NCBI RefSeq assembly: GCF_900091555.1
Contig: NZ_FMCX01000006.1
Span: 93,116-157,115, forward strand
From: Micromonospora mirobrigensis
Lineage (GTDB): Bacteria > Actinomycetota > Actinomycetes > Mycobacteriales > Micromonosporaceae
DNA: 64,000 nt
Direction of reading: 5' to 3'
A program made the translations under genes and the position numbers. The notes under the pieces are model-generated. The model saw only the letters and a list, made by a program, of their open reading frames with translations, made no database searches and had not been told where the DNA came from. Position 1 is the first letter of the stretch. Every line of letters starts with the position of its first letter. Of the stretch, positions 59,901-64,000 are shown in pieces.

Positions 59901-60692
59901 GACTACTTCTCCACCCAGTCGGGCACCGCCTGGTACGAGAGCGCCCAGACGCTGTCCGGCTGGGAGCAGCGGCACGACCGGATGGTCTACCAGCCCGGCC
60001 AGCAGCTGACCCGCAACTGGTTCAACCCGGTCACCCGGCCGCGGCTCGGCCCCGGCTACTGGCTGCCGTACCGGGACCGCGACTTCCTCGCGGTCAACGT
60101 GCCGCCGCACAGCGGTGACACCGACATGACCGGCTTCGACGACACGGCCACCCTGAAGTCCCAGCTCTACCAGAACGGCGTGCGGGTCGGCCGGGAGCAG
60201 CCGTCGCAGGCGGTGCAGACCAGCGTGCCCCCCACCGACGGCGCGGCCGAGTACCGCTTCGAACAGGAGAGCACCCTCCCGGAGGGCCCGTGGATCGCCC
60301 CCACCAGCACCCGGACGGCGTGGACCTTCCGCTCCGCGAAGCCGACGGTGGACGAGCGGGTGCTGCTGCCGCTGCTCCAGCTCGACTACCGGGTGGACAC
60401 CGACCTGACCGGTTCGGTGAAGGCCGGCGGCCAGCAGAAGATCAGCGTCAGCGCCGTCCACGTCGGCGGGGTGACCGGCGCGGGCAAGCCGACCGGTGGC
60501 ACCCTCAGCGTCTCCTACGACGACGGTGCCACCTGGCAGCCGGTGACCCTGACCGCCGACGGCACCGGCACCTGGTCGACGATGCTCAAGCACCCGTCGG
60601 CCGCCGGGTTCGTCTCGCTCAGGGCCACCGCCCGGGACGACGCCGGCAACAAGGTGGAGCAGGAGATCATCCGGGCGTACCGGATCCGCTGA
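56991..60692 (+). CDS. Secreted subtilisin-like (S8) protease, 1233 residues
   Basis: ATG 56991 follows GGAAAGG at a good spacing; the open frame upstream (to 56874) is non-coding leader. A Sec signal ends near AAAGGP. A pro-region precedes the S8 catalytic domain with D232 (VAVLDTGVDATHPDL), H264 (GHGTHVASTVAG) and S435 (SGTSMATPHVAGAAAIVA). A PA-type inserted domain appears later (VLVTRDDTVTPAARAQAAQAAGAALLVV), and long beta-rich regions complete the C-terminal half. No LPXTG motif or membrane anchor was seen, so the enzyme should be released. It is divergent from the two-HTH regulator. Similar proteins digest extracellular protein; the specific substrate is unknown. Confidence 0.92.
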   Translation: MPRSTRRLLAVTVAAALAAVPGSPAAAGGPASPATPPPGTTGVTDTVTLVTGDVVRVTHTGTGSDVVSVDRRSGSTGGVQTQTVGGDLYVIPDAVLPYLAANRVDRALFNVTDLIEDGFDDGHAGELPLIATYPGNGTARGAAPAVPAKARKVRDLRSISGMALSTAKKDAASFWRALAPTGGSARFAGGVGKLWLDGRVQVDLADSVAQVGAPQAWAAGSDGTGSTVAVLDTGVDATHPDLAGKIKDAVSFVPGSDTGDRRGHGTHVASTVAGTGAASGGTEKGVAPGADLLIGKVLDDSGSGLNSWIIAGMEWAAHHARVVNMSLGSQEASDGTDPMAQAVERLTAETGTLFVIAAGNTYGESTIGSPGAADSALTVAAVDGGDVRAAFSSQGPRFGDQGLKPDISAPGVQILAARAAQSPGTGSYVKMSGTSMATPHVAGAAAIVAARHPDWSADRIKDALMSASKTLPGTTPYQVGSGRLDVPAALGDLQATGSADLGFHAWPHSDDQPVSRTVTYRNSGAAPVTLDLALTVRGPDGTPVALGTVSPRQVTVPAGGAASATVTGDPTAVAGTGRYTGALVATDGTGAARAHTAVALVKEEERYGLTLKGTGRDGKPLGGYVTVYRYGDEMTRTVALDPATGTAPTLRLPPGEYTVTGFLPVAGDGGPDSLGAALLGNPSLKLDADRTVELDARQAHKVTVATPRPSEDSYRRVQYFRDSGIGGRYAAFSALYEVSPQVDDVYAAPTGPITGGSYEFAARWDRGVAHLKLAAHTPATSQLDPLYQAGSTRLDGKVELAGVYAGTGRAEDYQGVDAKGRAVLVTRDDTVTPAARAQAAQAAGAALLVVVNDRPGAYYQQAGFTDVPVISLTRAQGEPLLAAARAGTLVLRGTAVAFSPYQYRLVRAWKGEVPVDPTYAPTEEELARVDQTIRAGTPSLVFDRTGDCRAYYWPPCQGVYEPFAAPSTRVDYFSTQSGTAWYESAQTLSGWEQRHDRMVYQPGQQLTRNWFNPVTRPRLGPGYWLPYRDRDFLAVNVPPHSGDTDMTGFDDTATLKSQLYQNGVRVGREQPSQAVQTSVPPTDGAAEYRFEQESTLPEGPWIAPTSTRTAWTFRSAKPTVDERVLLPLLQLDYRVDTDLTGSVKAGGQQKISVSAVHVGGVTGAGKPTGGTLSVSYDDGATWQPVTLTADGTGTWSTMLKHPSAAGFVSLRATARDDAGNKVEQEIIRAYRIR

Positions 60693-60708
60693 CCGCCGCC
60701 CGGCACGA

Positions 60709-60744
60709 CCGCCCGGCACGGCCCGACCAGGCCGTGCCGGGCGG
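60709..60744 (+). terminator. Hairpin after the S8 protease gene
   Basis: CCGCCCGGCACGGCC and GGCCGTGCCGGGCGG form a perfect 15-bp stem with a 6-base loop, starting 17 bases after the stop. A short T-containing stretch (TCCCTTCC) follows. Confidence 0.8.
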
Positions 60745-60822
60745 CGTCCCTTCCGGCGGTTCGCCACGATCCGCCAGATCCGAGGCATTGGGTACGCGGC
60801 GTCCAGCCGATAGCCTCAGGGG

Positions 60823-61383
60823 GTGGAATCAGTGCAGCCCCCCGCCGGTTCCCAGGTGTCCCGAGTACCGGCGCAGCGGACCCCGCCGGACCAGTCGGTG
60901 CCCCTTGCGCCGGCACCGGCGCCCGGCCGGCCGCCGCGCCGGCTGCGTACCGTCCTGACGGTGGTCGCGGGGGTGCTGGCGCTGCTGCTGGTCGGGGGTG
61001 CGGTGACCGCCTTCGTCCTGTACGACCGGGCCACGGCGCCTGATCGCAGCGCCCCGGACGTCGTTGTGGTCAACTACCTGCAATCTCTCCTTGTCGCCAG
61101 GGATGACAATCGCGCGACGCTCTTCACCTGCGCCGGGCCCCTGTCTTCGATGGATGAATTCCGGGAGGAGGTCACTAGCCGCGAGCAGGAGTTGAAAACG
61201 ACGTTCTCCATTAATATCGAGAACGTGGTTGTTTCACAGGTGGATCCCACTAACGCCACGGTGGGCGCTGTCATCAGGAGAAGCGCAGTGATCGACGGCG
61301 TTCAGCAGAGCGTGACCGATGGTTGGCGATTCCAAGTCGCGGATCGAGGCGGTTGGAAGGTCTGCTCGGCTGAACCAGTTTGA
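60823..61383 (+). CDS. Small membrane-anchored exported protein, paralogue-like to 3906-4415
   Basis: 186 residues from GTG 60823. A proline-rich cytoplasmic head (about 1-40), one membrane helix (about 42-67) and an external domain of about 115 residues. The domain has an early cysteine (LFTCAGPL) and a C-terminal W-K-VC (GGWKVCSAEPV), the same plan as the gene at 3906-4415. The segment from about 61075 to the stop has clearly lower GC and more A/T-ending codons (for example TTGAAAACG, ATTAATATCGAG) than the 5' half or the neighbours. This suggests the outer domain was acquired or recombined separately. No function known. Confidence 0.72.
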   Translation: MESVQPPAGSQVSRVPAQRTPPDQSVPLAPAPAPGRPPRRLRTVLTVVAGVLALLLVGGAVTAFVLYDRATAPDRSAPDVVVVNYLQSLLVARDDNRATLFTCAGPLSSMDEFREEVTSREQELKTTFSINIENVVVSQVDPTNATVGAVIRRSAVIDGVQQSVTDGWRFQVADRGGWKVCSAEPV

Positions 61384-61386
61384 GGA

Positions 61387-61989
61387 TCACTCGATCCAGA
61401 GCAGGTGCACCGGGACCTCCAGGGTGGTGGGCGGCTGGCCGCGCCAGGCCCAGCGGTACCACTCCAGCTCCGAGGTGACCCGGACGCAGATGTCGCCCTC
61501 CGCCCCGGAGTAGGTCTCCGTGACGGCCCGCAGGTCCCGATGTTCGGTCCCGTCGACCACGTGCACCACCCGGCGCCCGCTCACCGCGTCGGCCTCGAAG
61601 ACCGGCGTGGATGGGCGGTGCGAGGGCTGGTCCAGGGAGACCAACCGGGAACCGGCGGTGGGTGCCGTGCCGGTGCCGGGCGGCCGTTCGCCGACGGTCT
61701 CCACCCAGACCCGTTCGACCGGCACCAGCGGGGCGAACACCTCCACCTGCTCGGACTCCGCCCGGTACCACTCGTGCTCCGGGATGATCGGCACGTAGGT
61801 GCGGCTGTTCTGCACCACCCGGTCGTCGGCGCGCAGGTCGCCGCGCCAGCCGAGCCCGGGCAGGCCGACCAGGACGCGCCGGCCGCGCAGCTCGACCCGG
61901 CCGGTCGCCGGCACGATCTCGACGGGTCGGGGTGGCAGCGGGGCCCAGTCCGGCTGGCCGGCGAAGGGGTCGGGGAGGGGCCCGGTCAT
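61387..61989 (-). CDS. Hypothetical protein, last gene of the right-edge operon
   Basis: 200 residues from ATG 61989; GTG 62028 in the same frame would overlap the upstream gene more. No signal or membrane segment. The sequence is rich in Trp, Tyr and Glu (EHEWYRAESEQVEV, TSELEWYRWAWRGQPP) and alternates likely beta strands, with the phrase EWYRxxxxxxEV repeated in spirit near both ends. This may be an internal duplication of a beta module. It stops three bases from the convergent stop of the preceding gene. I do not recognise the family. Confidence 0.65.
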   Translation of the reverse strand: MTGPLPDPFAGQPDWAPLPPRPVEIVPATGRVELRGRRVLVGLPGLGWRGDLRADDRVVQNSRTYVPIIPEHEWYRAESEQVEVFAPLVPVERVWVETVGERPPGTGTAPTAGSRLVSLDQPSHRPSTPVFEADAVSGRRVVHVVDGTEHRDLRAVTETYSGAEGDICVRVTSELEWYRWAWRGQPPTTLEVPVHLLWIE

Positions 61990-62002
61990 CTGCTGGGTGA
62001 CC

Positions 62003-63151
62003 TCATGCCGTCCGGTCCACCGGGGCACCGCGTTCGCGCATGAACGGCACCGGGTTGATCGCCCCGGCCTTCGACCGGTCGCCGTCGACGTGGACCTCGA
62101 AGTGCAGGTGCGGGCCGGAGGAGTTGCCGCTGCTGCCGCTGCGGCCGATCTCCTCGCCGACGGTCACCAGCTGGCCCGGCTTCACCAACGGTCGCCGGAT
62201 CATGTGGCAGTAGCGGGTGATGTAGCCCCCGGCGTGCAGGATGTCGACGAACCACCCGCAGCCGCCCTTGCCGGGGTAGCCGTCCACGTCGCAGTCCCGG
62301 CGTCCGCTGTGGTCGGGGTCGCAGCGGGCGACCAGGACCCGACCGCTGGCGGCGGCATGGATCGGGGTTTCCTTGTCGGCCGCGAGGTCCACCCCGTTGT
62401 GCGCCGGTCGGGCCGCGGTCCGGAAGCCGGAGACCACCCCGCCCGGAAGGGGCGCGGTCCAGCCGGAGGCGGCGATCCGGGCGCCGGCGGCCACGTTGCA
62501 GACCGCCTTGGCGCCCAGCTGCACGGTGCGGGCCGCCCCGCCGGCCAGCGCGTCGACGATCTGACCGGCCAGGTCCTCGTGCTTGGCGTACGCGTAGGGG
62601 AACGCGCTGACCTGGACCTTCTGGGCGGCCTCCCAGAGGCTGAGCCGTTCCCAGTCGGGAATGGTGAGCAGCTTCTGGTAGAACTTGCCCGCCGCGTACG
62701 CCGGGTCCTGCAACTGGGCCGGGGTGCCCCAGCCCTGGCTGGGGCGCTGCTGGAACAGGCCCACCGAGTCGTGGTCGTTGCGCCGGCCGAGGTGTCCGAG
62801 GTTGCGCAGGGCCGACTCCTGCATGGCGGTGGCGACGGCGATCACCCAGCCCCGGGCCGGCACCTTCATGTCCTGGCCGACCTTGATGATGACCGCGGCG
62901 TTGCGAATCTGGTCGTCGCCGTACTTCGTGAAGCGGGGCATGATGCCGGTGGACTTGACCGTGTGCGACGTGCCGCAGGTGAGCCCGGCGATGCTCGGAT
63001 CGTCCTTCTGTTCGTCGCCGAGCTCGGTGAGCAGGAACGCGCCCGCGCCGCCGAGGCAGCAGAGCAGCGCGAGGAGCGCGGTCAGCGCGGCGGCGACCGC
63101 GCCGCGGCGCAGGGTACGGCGGGGCGTCGAAGATGCGGCGTCGTCGGTCAT
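62003..63151 (-). CDS. Membrane-anchored peptidoglycan hydrolase: lysozyme-like plus M23 peptidase domains
   Basis: 382 residues from ATG 63151, overlapping the previous gene by ATGA. An N-terminal membrane helix (about 20-42) is followed by a lysozyme/SLT-like domain whose likely catalytic glutamate lies in AVATAMQESALRNLGHLG, with DHDSVGLFQQRPSQGWG. The C-terminal domain is an M23 (LytM) endopeptidase with the zinc ligands in HNGVDLAA and GPHLHFEVH; YCHMIRRP lies between them. A two-domain wall hydrolase in an operon with small membrane proteins is typical of Gram-positive type IV secretion or conjugation loci (TcpG-like), but wall remodelling for other secretion is possible. Confidence 0.85.
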   Translation of the reverse strand: MTDDAASSTPRRTLRRGAVAAALTALLALLCCLGGAGAFLLTELGDEQKDDPSIAGLTCGTSHTVKSTGIMPRFTKYGDDQIRNAAVIIKVGQDMKVPARGWVIAVATAMQESALRNLGHLGRRNDHDSVGLFQQRPSQGWGTPAQLQDPAYAAGKFYQKLLTIPDWERLSLWEAAQKVQVSAFPYAYAKHEDLAGQIVDALAGGAARTVQLGAKAVCNVAAGARIAASGWTAPLPGGVVSGFRTAARPAHNGVDLAADKETPIHAAASGRVLVARCDPDHSGRRDCDVDGYPGKGGCGWFVDILHAGGYITRYCHMIRRPLVKPGQLVTVGEEIGRSGSSGNSSGPHLHFEVHVDGDRSKAGAINPVPFMRERGAPVDRTA

Positions 63152-63702
63152 TCCCGCTCCCAGTCGACGGTGTCCACCAGCCATCGCCCGTCGGGCGAGA
63201 CGAGGGTCAGCCGGAGCCGGCCGAAGTCGAGCGGCAGGGTGACCTCGGTGATGGTCTCGGTCCGCGGCTGCAGGGTGGGCTCCCCGGTGACCTGCGTCGC
63301 CGGCACTCCCGCCGGGTTCGCACCGCGCAGTTGCTCGATCAGGGTCGGGGTCGAGAAGGGACGCATCGCGTCCTGCCAGCGCTTCGCGTCGGGGCCACCG
63401 CCCAGCCAGGCCGCCGCGAACCGCTCGGCGGTGCGCTCCGGGGTCAACGCCCCGGCCCGGGTCCGCGGTGACGGCGGCTCCGGGGTGAGGTTCGCGCCGT
63501 CGTCACCGGTGTGTGGGTCCACCGTGGTGATCGGCTCGCGCGGTCGGGTGGTCAGTCCGGTCGCCGACTGGTCCGGCCCGGAGACCAGGCGCGCCGCGCC
63601 GATGATTCCGAAGACCACCACCGCGATGCCGAGCGCCACGCCGATCCTCGACCGCAGTGCCCGGGTGAAGAGGAACTCCAGCGCCCGTCGCATGACCGTC
63701 AC
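63148..63702 (-). CDS. Single-pass membrane protein, possible VirB8/TcpC-like assembly factor
   Basis: 184 residues. GTG 63702 overlaps the upstream stop by GTGA, and ATG 63693 is an internal alternative. One membrane helix (about 19-41) is followed by a linker with many Pro and Thr residues. A C-terminal domain (about 88-184) runs from AERFAAAWLGGG to LVDTVDWERE and could be an NTF2-like fold as in VirB8/TcpC. The fold is a guess from length and the position of the WLGG helix. It is coupled to the peptidoglycan hydrolase gene. Confidence 0.65.
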   Translation of the reverse strand: MTVMRRALEFLFTRALRSRIGVALGIAVVVFGIIGAARLVSGPDQSATGLTTRPREPITTVDPHTGDDGANLTPEPPSPRTRAGALTPERTAERFAAAWLGGGPDAKRWQDAMRPFSTPTLIEQLRGANPAGVPATQVTGEPTLQPRTETITEVTLPLDFGRLRLTLVSPDGRWLVDTVDWERE

Positions 63703-64000
63703 CGTGCCTCGGACCGGACCCGGGACGTGGGCTGCGCGGGCTCCCGGTCGGCCGACCCGGGCCGATAGATGGCGAAGGAGGTGTTCTTCTCCGGCACGTC
63801 CGGCTCGGTCCAGGTGGCCGGGGCCCGGCGGCGGGGCTGCGGGGGGACCGGCCGCTCCGGGCGTCGCTGCTCGACCTCGGGTGCCTCGCCGGTGCTCTCC
63901 CGCCCGTCCGGGCGCTGCCGCTCGGCGGCCCCGGTCGTCTCCGGCCGGGTCGCCGAGTGCACCGGGTCCTCCCGGCGGGCCTCGGGGCGCAGGCTGACCT
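63699..64000 (-). CDS. C-terminal part of a protein running off the right edge
   Basis: The last 99 residues are visible and the frame is open to base 64000, so the start lies outside. A disordered region rich in Arg, Glu and Pro is followed by PDVPEKNTSFAIYRPG and a basic end. Only the tail can be described. It is coupled by GTGA to the next gene, so it belongs to the same operon. I do not recognise it. Confidence 0.55.
   Translation of the reverse strand, partial: VSLRPEARREDPVHSATRPETTGAAERQRPDGRESTGEAPEVEQRRPERPVPPQPRRRAPATWTEPDVPEKNTSFAIYRPGSADREPAQPTSRVRSEAR

Overview
The window is high-GC actinobacterial chromosome. GC-rich third codon positions, GTG starts, ATGA/GTGA gene overlaps, a WhiB protein, type VII secretion genes and the repeat types all fit the family Micromonosporaceae, probably Micromonospora or a close relative. 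This placement comes from general knowledge and no search was run. Genes are dense and almost all chromosomal housekeeping or envelope functions. I saw no tRNA, rRNA, CRISPR array, transposase, integrase or phage gene.

Left part (1-10.3 kb and 24.6-31.5 kb). These two stretches together match the gene set I recall from the Mycobacterium ponA2-marP region: bifunctional PBP, WhiB4-like protein, paired ArsA-like ATPases, DUF4177 mini-protein, RidA, metallo-beta-lactamase-fold hydrolase, then Crp, Nth, a TlpA-like thioredoxin, a NUDIX hydrolase and MarP. Here the set is split by about 18 kb holding a 1206-residue adenylyl cyclase/ATPase, a transmembrane Ser/Thr kinase, a solute-binding lipoprotein with a membrane partner, and a seven-gene TetR-led acyl-CoA dehydrogenase/carboxylase operon (24454 down to 15142).

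Middle (31.5-40 kb). Two PAP2 phosphatases are followed by a partial type VII (ESX) secretion set: mycosin, a three-ATPase EccC, and EccD divergent from EccC. No eccB, eccE or esx genes are next to them. A second block (40-52.4 kb) follows the mycobacterial order ppa, dacB, zinc protease, tilS, hpt, ftsH, folE. It is interrupted by a small accessory patch with a VOC protein, a truncated DNA glycosylase, gamma-glutamyltransferase and a GlxA-type regulator.

Right part (52.4-64 kb). A degenerate FtsK/EccC-like protein is paired with a coiled-coil membrane protein. Then come a two-HTH regulator, a 1233-residue secreted subtilase, a small membrane protein with an unusually low-GC 3' half, and the start of an envelope or secretion operon containing a lysozyme-like/M23 peptidoglycan hydrolase that runs off the right edge.

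The most interesting non-gene structure is a set of short repeats. Tandem 63-bp and 59-bp units that share a core begin exactly at stop codons inside two unrelated operons. Palindromic intergenic elements lie at 5.8, 24.6 and 44.7 kb. A CCCCC-CTTAAC repeat is read through in frame inside the acyl-CoA carboxylase alpha subunit. Two genes (a metallophosphoesterase at 24.7 kb and an AlkA-like glycosylase at 45.2 kb) are shortened remnants.
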